NCBI GenBank assembly: GCA_002373775.1
Contig: DFJW01000075.1
Coordinates: 1 to 38,785, forward strand
Length of the DNA: 38,785 nt
Source: Ruminococcus flavefaciens
GTDB lineage: Bacteria > Bacillota > Clostridia > Oscillospirales > Ruminococcaceae
Reading direction: 5' to 3'
The notes beneath the pieces were generated by a model. The model did not search any database. It was given only the letters and a program-made list of their open reading frames with translations, and was not told the DNA's origin. Shown one piece after another: positions 8,598-16,397 of the stretch (positions are counted from its first letter, which is position 1; each line of letters begins with the position of its first letter). Position numbers and translations under genes: made by a program.

Positions 8598-9789
8598 TAT
8601 TAAGCATTTCAAGAGCAATTGTCATATAAAGGGTTTTCCAGTTACCAACATCTTTACCGACAGCCTGAGCATTATTGCCGAGTGTTCTGCTTCTTTCAAC
8701 TGTAGTTTCAACAAGTTCCGGACCAACTTTTTCCATGATCTTGAAAGGATCGCATTTCCAAGAGTATTCAATTCCATCATCTTTGATTAAAGCACGAAAA
8801 GCACCAAGGATCGGATAAAGGAAACCTGTTGGAGAAAGATAATCCATTTCGGTTTTATAGTACTTAGACTTAAACTTAGTGTCGCCTTTAGGAACAGATA
8901 CTCCTTTAACAGAGCCATAACGTCCTGATGCGTTTTTCTGTTTATAGTATGCACCAATATTACTTTCAAGCATATCATAAAGCTTAAACAAGTCAATCAT
9001 GATATTTCTCATTCTATAATACGGATTTGCTACAGGATTTTCTTCGCTGTTTTTATGAGCTTCAATATAATAATCAATGCACTTTTTTCTGCCACTGTAA
9101 GCAATTACAGGAAAGGAATTGATATCTGGATACTTTTCAAGGTTGAAAAGCGTAAGCATTGAAATTATATCTGCAACATCTATATCACCTTTATCATTTT
9201 CTCTGAAATAGACATTGTTGTTAAAGGGCTCGTTCTTTATGATATCTTTGATAAGATCAAATCTGTGTTCAAGTTCTGCAATTGACTTGTCCTGTACCTG
9301 AGTCGAAGTATTTCTTGCGGCAGCTAATGCCTGAAAAATATCTTCAACTCCTGTGAGTATTTCAAGCTTTACAAACTGCTGTCCTGGCTCAAGTTCTTTT
9401 CTTTTTTCAAGGATAGCCTTGTAGGTATGTCCGCCATCAACATCGCCGTGTACTTCTTCATCACTAAATGTAATGCTTAACTTGCCACTATTGTTATCAT
9501 AGTGAACGGAGTCTGCGGAAATAACCATTCCTCTGTTCAGTAAATAGAAATTGGGTTCACTGGTGTTAAGAAGCGATGCTTTGATCTTTTTAGCAACACC
9601 ATTATTCATTGACTGATTTCTTGGATTTGTTGCCATGGGAATATCTTCAGGAATTTCCTTAACATCACAAATTGCAAAATACATCTGAGGGTAGGCTTCA
9701 TCGCCTTTCTTCTCTGTATCCTTCTGCTGATAAGGATTAGGAAGCTTTCTGAAATTCTCAACAGGGAAAGTTAATACTCTTTCTGACAT
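8590..9789 (-). CDS. AIPR-like (abortive infection phage resistance) protein
   Basis: The start chosen is the ATG at 9789, preceded by AAGGAGG. A TTG at 9807 lies within that site and is unlikely. The 399-aa protein has a central FYLLNRGMVISAD segment and then HGDVDGGHTYKAI. These resemble the N(R/N)G...DGxxT core of AIPR-family proteins and, more distantly, the DGQHR motif of DndB/ParB-like folds. VQDKSIAEL and later helical segments follow. The family assignment is by motif reading and is moderate. It is transcribed away from a small XRE regulator whose probable operator overlaps its promoter. The function would be phage or plasmid exclusion, by inference from family and context. Confidence 0.6.
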   Translation of the reverse strand: MSERVLTFPVENFRKLPNPYQQKDTEKKGDEAYPQMYFAICDVKEIPEDIPMATNPRNQSMNNGVAKKIKASLLNTSEPNFYLLNRGMVISADSVHYDNNSGKLSITFSDEEVHGDVDGGHTYKAILEKRKELEPGQQFVKLEILTGVEDIFQALAAARNTSTQVQDKSIAELEHRFDLIKDIIKNEPFNNNVYFRENDKGDIDVADIISMLTLFNLEKYPDINSFPVIAYSGRKKCIDYYIEAHKNSEENPVANPYYRMRNIMIDLFKLYDMLESNIGAYYKQKNASGRYGSVKGVSVPKGDTKFKSKYYKTEMDYLSPTGFLYPILGAFRALIKDDGIEYSWKCDPFKIMEKVGPELVETTVERSRTLGNNAQAVGKDVGNWKTLYMTIALEMLNIN

Positions 9790-9859
9790 AGTAATGTCCT
9801 CCTTCAATTAAATTAAATTTTAATGATTAGATACACAGATCTCTCTGTCATCTGTAAAT

Positions 9860-9903
9860 AGTATAGCATATTATTTCCTATTTGTCGACGTCATATATGA
9901 CGT
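9860..9903 (-). promoter_or_regulatory. AIPR-like gene promoter with adjoining 16-bp palindromic operator
   Basis: On the minus strand TCGACA (9883-9888) and TATACT (9860-9865, with TG before it) are 17 bp apart. A perfect palindrome ACGTCATATATGACGT (9888-9903) touches the -35 box and ends 14 bases before the XRE start codon. A protein bound there would block both the AIPR-like promoter and the XRE translation start region. I infer that the XRE protein is the binder. Confidence 0.7.
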
Positions 9904-9917
9904 TTTTGAGGTGAATT

Positions 9918-10148
9918 ATGAAACACAAATATGATTCCATTAATTTCTATTTAGGAAATGAGATAAGAAAAATGCGTGAAGGCCGTGGTTATACACAAAG
10001 TCAGTTTGCTGAAATATGTGGAATAAGCAGGGCGTATTATGGACGCATTGAACGTGGAGAGTATAATGTTACGGTTGATTTGTGCAAAAAAATAGCCGAC
10101 GGTTTTGGATGTCATATATCTGATCTGTTTATCAATCTACCAACATAA
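9918..10148 (+). CDS. Small XRE-family repressor (controller-like)
   Basis: The 76-aa protein is almost entirely one helix-turn-helix domain (EIRKMREGRGYTQSQFAEIC, GISRAYYGRIERGEYNVTV, ISDLFINLPT). Its size and build resemble the C (controller) proteins of restriction systems. It starts 14 bases after a perfect palindrome and is divergent from the AIPR-like gene. The likely role is repression or timed expression of that gene and of itself. Confidence 0.9.
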   Translation: MKHKYDSINFYLGNEIRKMREGRGYTQSQFAEICGISRAYYGRIERGEYNVTVDLCKKIADGFGCHISDLFINLPT

Positions 10149-10149
10149 A

Positions 10150-10177
10150 ACAGCTGCACCCGAAAGCACAGCCGTTG
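10150..10177 (-). terminator. Terminator-like hairpin, copy 2 of a repeated sequence
   Basis: Read on the minus strand the hairpin (CAACGGCTGTGC, loop TTTCGGG, TGCAGCTG) is followed by TTTTAT. It lies just past the stop of the 138-aa minus-strand gene and fits an intrinsic terminator. It matches 8556-8583 in 24 of 28 bases. Confidence 0.5.
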
Positions 10178-10181
10178 CTCC

Positions 10182-10598
10182 TCAAATATATACTATACAC
10201 TCAAACACCGCTTCTCTTGCCATACTGATGAAGCAGTTCTCCAGACCGAGTATCTTCTCATTATCACCGTTGAGGACAGCTTTCTGATAGCAACTATCGG
10301 TCTGCTTCCAAAGCTCTACCTGGCGTGAGATAGCTTCACTGACTTTGCGTTCCATATCATCGAGATACTGTTCTATCCTGCCATCATTGACAAGCCTGCG
10401 AAGCCTGTCGGGACAATGGCTGTCAGAGAAATGAAGATGATACCTGATGAAGTCAGTGGTATAGGTCTTGATCTCCTCGGTTTGCGTATCGGCCTTGAAG
10501 TGGGTGACGGTCACGGTGTTGGTGTCAAGTCTCCACAGCGGAGCGTATTTCTTTTTCAGTGGGCTGTATGCGGTCTGTTCGCTTTTGTATCTGCTCAT
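10182..10598 (-). CDS. Hypothetical protein paired with an excisionase-like gene
   Basis: The 138-aa protein begins after GAGGAG at good spacing and sits three bases downstream of the excisionase-like gene, so they form an operon. The N-terminus is basic (RYKSEQTAYSPLKKKYAPLW). The middle has THFKADTQTEEIKTYTTDFI and the C-terminal half is helical (IEQYLDDMERKVSEAISRQV). I do not recognise a domain. The arrangement resembles small-gene pairs at the ends of integrative elements, but no integrase is present. Confidence 0.65.
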   Translation of the reverse strand: MSRYKSEQTAYSPLKKKYAPLWRLDTNTVTVTHFKADTQTEEIKTYTTDFIRYHLHFSDSHCPDRLRRLVNDGRIEQYLDDMERKVSEAISRQVELWKQTDSCYQKAVLNGDNEKILGLENCFISMAREAVFECIVYI

Positions 10599-10601
10599 AG
10601 C

Positions 10602-10913
10602 TCACATCTCCTCATTTCCGCTGAAATAAGACAGCAGGCTTTCCTTGTTGACGAGATATTTACCACGGACACCCTCACCTGTGCGGAACGCTTTGATCTT
10701 GCCTTGTGCTATCAGCATACGGATAGAGTGTTCTGAGATACCTTCGATCAGCTCGGTACACTCCTTGATAGTCATCATTCTGACCGACTGTGCAGGAGCT
10801 TTAGTTGCTGTTGATACTGATGCAGGCTGTTCCTGCACTTCTTCCTCGGCGGTCAGTTGAAGTAAAAGATTGATGATGGTGTTTACGATCTCACGTTTTT
10901 CTGCTATTGTCAT
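10602..10913 (-). CDS. Excisionase-like helix-turn-helix protein
   Basis: I chose the ATG at 10913, preceded by AAAGGAAG. A longer version starting at 11000 lacks a site. The 103-aa product has an N-terminal helix, a Pro/Ala/Gln linker, then MTIKECTELIEGISEHSIRM and LIAQGKIKAFRTG, ending KYLVNKESLLSYF. This is the winged-helix pattern of the excisionase/MerR-type DNA-binding domain (helix, SxxTIRxLI, xGxIxAxRxG, xxxIxxxxLxxYL). A role in element excision or regulation is inferred. Three GGTCAA repeats lie ~80-110 bases upstream. Confidence 0.72.
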   Translation of the reverse strand: MTIAEKREIVNTIINLLLQLTAEEEVQEQPASVSTATKAPAQSVRMMTIKECTELIEGISEHSIRMLIAQGKIKAFRTGEGVRGKYLVNKESLLSYFSGNEEM

Positions 10914-10994
10914 AATGATCTTCCTTTCGTGGGCGGAGCTCTCAAAGGCTCTCACCACAGTTCTCAAATTTAGTACAGAGATATGCAATAGCGT

Positions 10995-11021
10995 GGTCAA
11001 TTAAGGTCAAGTAGTGGTCAA
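10995..11021. repeat. Three GGTCAA direct repeats upstream of the excisionase-like gene
   Basis: GGTCAA occurs at 10995, 11005 and 11016, at 10- and 11-bp spacing, so on one face of the helix. On the minus strand these read TTGACC, which is -35-like for the excisionase-like operon. They may be binding sites for that operon's product or an integrase arm region. This belongs to the 639-bp gene-free stretch 10914-11552, which also holds a possible structured RNA, a terminator, a repeat element and a promoter. Confidence 0.5.
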
Positions 11022-11091
11022 CTTGGTTACAAGAGGACGGCAGAGACTTTGAAATTTAGCAGAACCGAAGTTCTTGTAACTCGATTGAAAC

Positions 11092-11309
11092 GCCGTATTT
11101 ACGGCATTTTCTAAAGAAAAGAATAATTAAATGCAAGATGCCTGAACACCCGTTCTGGGTTAGCCGAATATTCGGGGTAAACTCGAAGAGATAAGCAGTG
11201 CCCCAAATCTTCGATTTGGCTGGCAATGCTATATGCAGAGCTTAATTTTATCCCTATTGGGACTATACGAAAAATCGCCTCGCAGGGCTATCCTGCGAGG
11301 TTTTTTGTT
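11092..11309 (+). ncRNA. Candidate structured RNA ending in an intrinsic terminator
   Basis: The gene-free stretch contains a series of short hairpins on the plus strand: GCCGTATTTACGGC (11092-11105), ACCC/GGGT around 11148-11160, CCGAATATTCGG (11164-11175), a longer arm 11194-11227 (GCAGTGCC paired to GGCAATGC around a CCAAAT-CTTCG-ATTTGG stem) and TCCC/GGGA (11251-11262). They end at a strong terminator. No convincing promoter or ORF was found. I do not recognise the class. It could be a regulatory RNA, an attenuator or a decayed element end. Confidence 0.35.
11278..11306 (+). terminator. Strong intrinsic terminator before repeat copy 1
   Basis: CCTCGCAGG and CCTGCGAGG form a perfect 9-bp stem around GCTAT, followed by six T residues. 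It lies directly upstream of the repeat element at 11307. Confidence 0.85.
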
Positions 11310-11410
11310 TTTATATGGCGTTGTGGAAAACGCCGAAAAACGGTAGGTAGCACCCATATAGCACCCAGAAAATCAAGGTCAAAATGTGGGTGCTACTTGG
11401 GTGCTACGGC
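11307..11410. repeat. Cassette-boundary repeat, copy 1 (with internal inverted boxes)
   Basis: The sequence from GTTTTTATATGGCGTTG through GTGCTACGGC recurs at 18576-18691 in the same orientation. Inside it, 11347-11367 and 11387-11407 are inverted repeats of 21 bases with two mismatches, and each arm is two boxes of the GTAGCACCCA type at 11-bp period. The element follows directly after a terminator and is followed 34 bases later by a promoter. I infer a recombination or protein-binding site. No recombinase gene is in the window. Confidence 0.75.
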
Positions 11411-11443
11411 AGTGGAAATTGTGGTGAAAGTTCTCGCAAACGG

Positions 11444-11472
11444 TTGAAGTTTCCGCTGAGATATGATACAAT
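11444..11472 (+). promoter_or_regulatory. Promoter of the PLD/helicase operon
   Basis: TTGAAG (11444-11449) and TACAAT (11467-11472) are spaced by 17 bp. It lies 81 bases upstream of the first gene of the operon and just inside the boundary repeat. Confidence 0.65.
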
Positions 11473-11552
11473 GTAATAGCTAAGACCGCATAATAACTAA
11501 AATGTTTGTCAGAGCATAGAACGCCGCAAACTTATAAAAGGAATGATGAAAG

Positions 11553-12032
11553 ATGGGAAACTGGTACACGGGAAGCTTCATGGAACACGATCTGTGCAGT
11601 CTGCATCATCAGAAGAACAGCAGACAGTATTTCGAGGAGTTCAAAAAGCTTCTGCGTAATAAAGGGATAAAAATAGATGATTATGATAATACAAAAGCAC
11701 AGGTTTTTATTGCAAACAAAATTGCATATTATTTTGTAGGTTCTGAAACCTGGTGGGGCGTACAGATAAATCCGATCAGAACGCTTCAGCAGGATAAGCA
11801 GGATAATAATATAAACGAAGTACGGATCATACTGTTTGCCAACAATAAAGAGAATCCGCACTATTATGTGGTAAAGGCTCCGGATTTACGCGATGAAGAA
11901 AAAGGCCGCATAACTTTTGCTGAAAACGGAGGAAAACTCAGACCAAATGTTAAACAAATTGAATCCGATTGGTTTACGAAGTATGAACAAGACCATATCG
12001 AAGAGCTTTTTAAACTCATTAGGGGAGAATAA
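11553..12032 (+). CDS. Unknown 159-aa protein, first gene of PLD/helicase operon
   Basis: It starts after AAAGGAATG and ends five bases before the PLD gene. The sequence is polar with no membrane segment. Recognisable stretches are FMEHDLCSLHHQKNSRQYFE at the N-terminus, KIAYYFVGSETWWGVQINPI in the middle, and VRIILFANNKENPHYYVV then KAPDL, suggesting a mixed alpha/beta fold. It has a His pair but no nuclease or NTPase motif I can name. Position suggests a partner, specificity or immunity subunit of the PLD and helicase proteins. The function is unknown. Confidence 0.75.
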   Translation: MGNWYTGSFMEHDLCSLHHQKNSRQYFEEFKKLLRNKGIKIDDYDNTKAQVFIANKIAYYFVGSETWWGVQINPIRTLQQDKQDNNINEVRIILFANNKENPHYYVVKAPDLRDEEKGRITFAENGGKLRPNVKQIESDWFTKYEQDHIEELFKLIRGE

Positions 12033-12037
12033 TAGAA

Positions 12038-13864
12038 ATGCTGTATCAGGGAAAGATTGATCTTTATAAAGACGTCATCAAGCCGCCGGAGGAGGGCTTC
12101 AAGCTCGAGTGGCTTGAAATGACAACATTTTCACTTTCAAAGGATATGCTGCGTCTGATAGCGGCTATGGTGATCTATGCGAACAGCAGCTGCGGAAGAA
12201 AGGGCGCTATGCCGAAATATCCCAACAGGATCATCAAGACCTTCCGAAATGAGGAATCAGAGGAATCAGTGAAACTTCCGTTCCATGTTTTTTATGACGG
12301 AAAAATCATGCGCGAGAACGAGGACGAGTATTATTACAATACAGCCGACGGCAAATACGCATTGTATCTGTTCAACAAATATTGTACCCCTGTAAAAGAA
12401 AATGGTCTGTTTCACCCGAAGATAGTGCTTGCGCAGTTTTCCAAAGACGGCGAAAAGAAGTTCCGCATCTGCATATCGAGCCAGAACCTTACCTTCAGCA
12501 ATTATCTTGAAGCGGGCATCGTCCTTGAAAGCGTTAAAGACGATAAGGAAAACGATGACGCAGTCACCGGAGAGGCGCTAAGCAACTTTTTCAAAAAGTA
12601 TTACAATGAAGAAAACTGTCCGATAGACCTTGACAGCCTTAGAAAAGCAAAGCTTGCCATTTGCTGTGACGTTGAGAAAAAACCGAAGCTGAAGGGAATA
12701 TTTTTCGGTAAGCAAGATAGTCTGATAGAAAAGATGAAAGCTCTTGCGCCTTCGGCTGAATATGATTCACTGCGTGTAGTTTCAATGAACCCTCAGCCTA
12801 AAGAGTTGAAAAGCATCAGCGCGGGAACAAAGGAATTCATCTGCAATTTCAAGGATATGTATGAGCTTAAATCCAACAATTGGACGAAACATAAGGATAA
12901 GGAGAATCACTGGTTTGTCGGTGAAAAAATAAACGAAATATACAAGCCGAAACCCCTTCACATAAAAGCTTATTATTTCTGGAACAGCGAAAAAAAGAAC
13001 AAAATCCTCACCTTTATCGGTTCGGCAAACTGCTCTGCAAACGGACTAAAAGGCGGCAATGAAGAAGTATTGGTCGCATATACGCAGGAGAGCGACGATT
13101 CCAACTATTTCCCCTGCTGTCAAATAAGCAGCAGCAGCAAGCTGTCTAACATAGCGGGATATGAATACAGTTTCTTTTCTCCGGATAACCTTAACAATAA
13201 CAATGTTGAGATCAATGAAGTTGAAAATGAAGAAGATCCAATCAGCTTAGATCGTCTTGAAATATCCGAGGTTCGATTTAACCCCCGGAACGGAAAGCTT
13301 TCCTTCCAAGCGAAGAATAAAACGGAAACCGCCCTTACGCTGCGTCTTGCTTCAACAACATTTCCTCCGCTGAAAGCCGGCATGGAAGAGCCAGAGAAGT
13401 TTGAAATCACAATGACGCAGGCAAGCTTCTCGAATCTTCTGCTGATCCAGGCGCCGGACAGACCGCTTATGAGTATGCTGCTTCCTATCGAGTGGGACGG
13501 CAAGGATTACGATGGCCTGCGCAGGGAGCTTCCCGAAGAGCCGGTCGGAAGCCTTTCGGAATTGATGATGATGCTCGAGGAATCATTCGAGGGAGAGACA
13601 GACTTCCTGTCGCCATATGACGAGCCCTTTGAAAGGCTTACGAAATGCCGGATATTCCTTGATGAAGAAAAATATAATAAATATGTTGACCATATGTATC
13701 AGCATATTCAGCCGTTCTTAAACGTAAATAACGATAATGAAGCATCTGACGACGACCAGAAAACTTTGTCGTTCATTGAGACAAACAAAACCGAGATCGG
13801 GAGATTTTGTAAATTGCTAAATGCTCTTAAAGGAGAGGAGGTCAAGCAGAATGGAACTCACTGA
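12038..13864 (+). CDS. PLD-superfamily (HxK...N) nuclease-like protein
   Basis: The 608-aa protein starts after AGGGGAGAATAATAG. It carries two PLD-type half-sites. The first is HPK at 126-128 with SSQNLT at ~147-152. The second is HIK at 308-310 with GSANCSANGL at ~328-337. The Asp of the classic HxKxxxxD motif is absent in both, as in Tdp1-like and some restriction-type PLD enzymes, where His, Lys and Asn do the chemistry. The remaining C-terminal ~250 residues are beta-rich then helical, with an acidic tail. PLD nucleases cut DNA without metal. Its gene overlaps the helicase gene by 14 bases. The pairing resembles DrmC plus helicase in DISARM, but the methylase and DUF1998 genes of that system are missing here. 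Confidence 0.83.
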   Translation: MLYQGKIDLYKDVIKPPEEGFKLEWLEMTTFSLSKDMLRLIAAMVIYANSSCGRKGAMPKYPNRIIKTFRNEESEESVKLPFHVFYDGKIMRENEDEYYYNTADGKYALYLFNKYCTPVKENGLFHPKIVLAQFSKDGEKKFRICISSQNLTFSNYLEAGIVLESVKDDKENDDAVTGEALSNFFKKYYNEENCPIDLDSLRKAKLAICCDVEKKPKLKGIFFGKQDSLIEKMKALAPSAEYDSLRVVSMNPQPKELKSISAGTKEFICNFKDMYELKSNNWTKHKDKENHWFVGEKINEIYKPKPLHIKAYYFWNSEKKNKILTFIGSANCSANGLKGGNEEVLVAYTQESDDSNYFPCCQISSSSKLSNIAGYEYSFFSPDNLNNNNVEINEVENEEDPISLDRLEISEVRFNPRNGKLSFQAKNKTETALTLRLASTTFPPLKAGMEEPEKFEITMTQASFSNLLLIQAPDRPLMSMLLPIEWDGKDYDGLRRELPEEPVGSLSELMMMLEESFEGETDFLSPYDEPFERLTKCRIFLDEEKYNKYVDHMYQHIQPFLNVNNDNEASDDDQKTLSFIETNKTEIGRFCKLLNALKGEEVKQNGTH

Positions 13865-16334
13865 GCTTCAGAAAGCGACAAGCGATCATATTATTGATGT
13901 ATTTACAAGAACGGTAGAACCCGTAAAGAGGTATCTGCTTGCAGACGAGGTCGGACTTGGAAAGACGATCATCGCGGCAGACGTAATAAAAAGGCTTGCT
14001 GATGAAAAAGGCAGCGCTCCGTTCATCGTGTATTATATATGCGGAAATCAGCGTGTTACCGCACAGAACAAAGGCAAGCTCATCGCTTATTGCGACGGCT
14101 GTGAAACGGAAGACGACCGGCTTTCTATGCAGTGGTGCTATAAAGGAAAATATGAAAAAGCCCAAAAGAATATCTGGATACTTCCGGTAACGCCTGCAAC
14201 GACCTTTACGAATGCAGGAAGCGAACATAATATTCCTGAAATAGTTAATCAGGGCGATTTTTTTAAAAGTAATTTTTTTAAAATAATAAAATCAAAATAT
14301 AATATTGATTTTGATTATAATCCCAAAGAAGTTATAAAAAATCCCAAAGAATTTATAAAAAATAGGCGTTTCATCGTCGAACACACAATAACAGATATTC
14401 TGAAACCGGATATGGTCATTCTTGACGAATTTCAGAATTATCCCGGGCTGTTGTATGGTAAATACCCTTTATTCCAGCAGACAATGCTCGAAAATACAAA
14501 ATATCTTCTCATGCTTTCTGCAACGCCCTATCAGATGCCGGCAAGCAAGGTCTCAGAAATGAACAAAGCGCCTTTCAAGGACGATACAGGCTTGAAAGAA
14601 GCGACAAAGAAAGCCGGATCAGGTACAGATGATGAAGAATCAGATACAGATGAATGTGCCGAATTCAGCAGCGATTCCTGGACTCAGAAGCCGGACGATG
14701 AATTCAAAAGGCTTGTCAATTTCATTGCAGGAAAAATTTCAGACGATCAAAAAATTTCAGACGATCAGATAAAAGATGAAGATTTCCTTTACAATAATAT
14801 TCTGTGCCGTTCGGAGCGCTCGCAGTTCTACAAATCCGGCAGCAAGGAAGCCGAGGTAATAGAGAAATTTTGCGGCTTTGAAGAGGGAAAAGCGCACATA
14901 GATTACAGCAGCACACTCTTCCGGCATTACACCGGTAAAGGCTGGGATAAATGGAAAAAAGAACCAAATAAATTCATTGCATTTGTCAAGGAAAGTCCGT
15001 CGTTTGCGAAATACTCAACACGCTATATTTCAATCAGGGGAGGCGAGAGCGACAATAAAAACGAATTGAATTTCTTTAAAAACCGTCTGCCCGTTTTCGG
15101 TGAAAATGCGGATCAGACCCAGCACAGCGGTATCGCTATGGTGAAGAAGCTTGCGCTGAACGACGACAGTATCAGGGATATGCTCTGGATACCGCCTGCC
15201 CTCGGCATTGATGAATATACGACGAACGATAACCCGTTCTGGAAAAACAGGAATTACTCCAAGACACTGGTGTTCGGCAATTACAGGCTCTCGACCGCAA
15301 GCTGTGCGAATTATTTCTCAAGCGCTGTCAGGGAGTATCAGTCACAGTTTACATATTCTGGCGAACCCATAACGGAGGAGGACCTGAAAGAGTTCCTTCC
15401 GTCAGATATGGAAAATAAAGCTGTGAAAGCACTGAGAAATCTGGTAGTTACCTACTTCAACGCGAATATGGGACTTATATGCCATGTAACAGGCAAGAAC
15501 GGTGCTGATGCCGCAAAAGAATATGCAAGAATGGGCGGACTGAAAAAGGTGCTTGAGGAGTATGTGTTCGTTCTCGGTCTGACAGCTGATGCTAACGACG
15601 AAAAACTGAACAGCATCAGCAAGACGCTCGGCAATATGACAGATTATTTCGGAAAGAAAGAAAAGTTCGCACCCACAAAAATCATATGCTATGATACCGT
15701 CAAAAAAACATACTTTAATCCGGACGGCGATAGCAATGAAGCTAAACTGGCTAAACTGAAAAATACGTTTTCATTCTCCTGCGGCTTTGCCGAACGATTC
15801 ACCGACGACGACAGCGACCAGAACAAGCACAACAAGTCACATCAGATGAATTTGCAGGCTCTGTTCAATTCTCCCTTTTATCCGTTTGTGATCGCTTCGA
15901 CCTCGGTCGCTCAGGAGGGACTTGACTTCCATAATTACTGTCATCAGATCGTACATTGGAGCGTACCCAAGACTCCGATAGCTTTTGAACAGCGCGAGGG
16001 CAGAATAGACCGCTTCCTCTCTCACCTTATACGCAAGAGGATAGCGGCTTACAGTTCAGGAAAAGAAACCTGGGTGGAGCTGATAGACAAATTGAAAAAT
16101 GAGAGTAATGGAAATCCGCTGGTGCCTTACTGGTATGTTCCTGTGAAAGACAGCGAGAATGCTGCGCCGCAATTTATCCGCGCTGTGAACGTACTGCCGT
16201 TTTCAAAAGAGGAGAGCCATTACCGGAAGCTGAAAACTGCGCTGAAGGAGTATAATTACTATCTCGGTCCGAATTACCAGGACAAGGACAAGATCGACCT
16301 TTCACCTTTTTTAAAAAAGCGCAGGAAAACCTGA
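13851..16334 (+). CDS. SF2 helicase with DEFQ box, partner of the PLD protein
   Basis: I chose the ATG at 13851, preceded by AGGAGG. The start is inside the PLD gene, so the two are coupled. The 827-aa protein has Walker A ADEVGLGKT at 31-39, the Walker B variant DEFQ at 192-195, SATP at 223-226, and in the second RecA domain STSVAQEGLDFHNYCHQIVH and motif VI QREGRIDRF at ~714. This places it among SNF2/DEAD-like SF2 DNA translocases. A large lysine-rich, acidic insertion (~230-330) carries small in-frame tandem duplications. With a PLD nuclease partner, the most likely role is recognition and degradation of foreign DNA powered by ATP. The exact system type is not one I can name. Confidence 0.88.
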   Translation: MELTELQKATSDHIIDVFTRTVEPVKRYLLADEVGLGKTIIAADVIKRLADEKGSAPFIVYYICGNQRVTAQNKGKLIAYCDGCETEDDRLSMQWCYKGKYEKAQKNIWILPVTPATTFTNAGSEHNIPEIVNQGDFFKSNFFKIIKSKYNIDFDYNPKEVIKNPKEFIKNRRFIVEHTITDILKPDMVILDEFQNYPGLLYGKYPLFQQTMLENTKYLLMLSATPYQMPASKVSEMNKAPFKDDTGLKEATKKAGSGTDDEESDTDECAEFSSDSWTQKPDDEFKRLVNFIAGKISDDQKISDDQIKDEDFLYNNILCRSERSQFYKSGSKEAEVIEKFCGFEEGKAHIDYSSTLFRHYTGKGWDKWKKEPNKFIAFVKESPSFAKYSTRYISIRGGESDNKNELNFFKNRLPVFGENADQTQHSGIAMVKKLALNDDSIRDMLWIPPALGIDEYTTNDNPFWKNRNYSKTLVFGNYRLSTASCANYFSSAVREYQSQFTYSGEPITEEDLKEFLPSDMENKAVKALRNLVVTYFNANMGLICHVTGKNGADAAKEYARMGGLKKVLEEYVFVLGLTADANDEKLNSISKTLGNMTDYFGKKEKFAPTKIICYDTVKKTYFNPDGDSNEAKLAKLKNTFSFSCGFAERFTDDDSDQNKHNKSHQMNLQALFNSPFYPFVIASTSVAQEGLDFHNYCHQIVHWSVPKTPIAFEQREGRIDRFLSHLIRKRIAAYSSGKETWVELIDKLKNESNGNPLVPYWYVPVKDSENAAPQFIRAVNVLPFSKEESHYRKLKTALKEYNYYLGPNYQDKDKIDLSPFLKKRRKT
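14320..14361 (+). repeat. 21-bp tandem duplication in the helicase gene
   Basis: Two adjacent 21-bp units differ by one base and encode NPKEVIK and NPKEFIK. The surrounding ~100 bases are very AT-rich compared with the rest of the gene. Confidence 0.8.
14733..14768 (+). repeat. 18-bp tandem duplication in the helicase gene
   Basis: Two adjacent 18-bp units (17 of 18 bases identical) encode ISDDQK and ISDDQI in the acidic insertion of the helicase. The reading frame is preserved. Confidence 0.8.
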
Positions 16335-16365
16335 AAAACTTTTATCTGAATTTTACATACGCGGG

Positions 16366-16397
16366 AAAAGCACTGCTCAAAGCAGTGCTTTTTATTT
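16366..16397 (+). terminator. Terminator of the PLD/helicase operon
   Basis: AAGCACTGCT, loop CAA, AGCAGTGCTT, then TTTATTT, 34 bases after the helicase stop. In the rest of the 326-bp gap to the next gene I see a possible paralogue remnant (16529-16557) and a promoter (16563-16591). Confidence 0.88.

Noticed and set aside
11226..11447. Short plus-strand ORF spanning the terminator and boundary repeat
   Set aside because: It crosses a strong terminator and the repeat, has no ribosome site, and a similar frame in copy 2 diverges. It is a by-product of the repeat sequence.
11553..16334. Calling the PLD/helicase operon DISARM, Hachiman or Mokosh
   Set aside because: DISARM needs a DUF1998 gene and usually a methylase, Hachiman has a DUF1837 protein rather than PLD, and Mokosh uses an SF1-type helicase. 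The genes here do not fit any of these.
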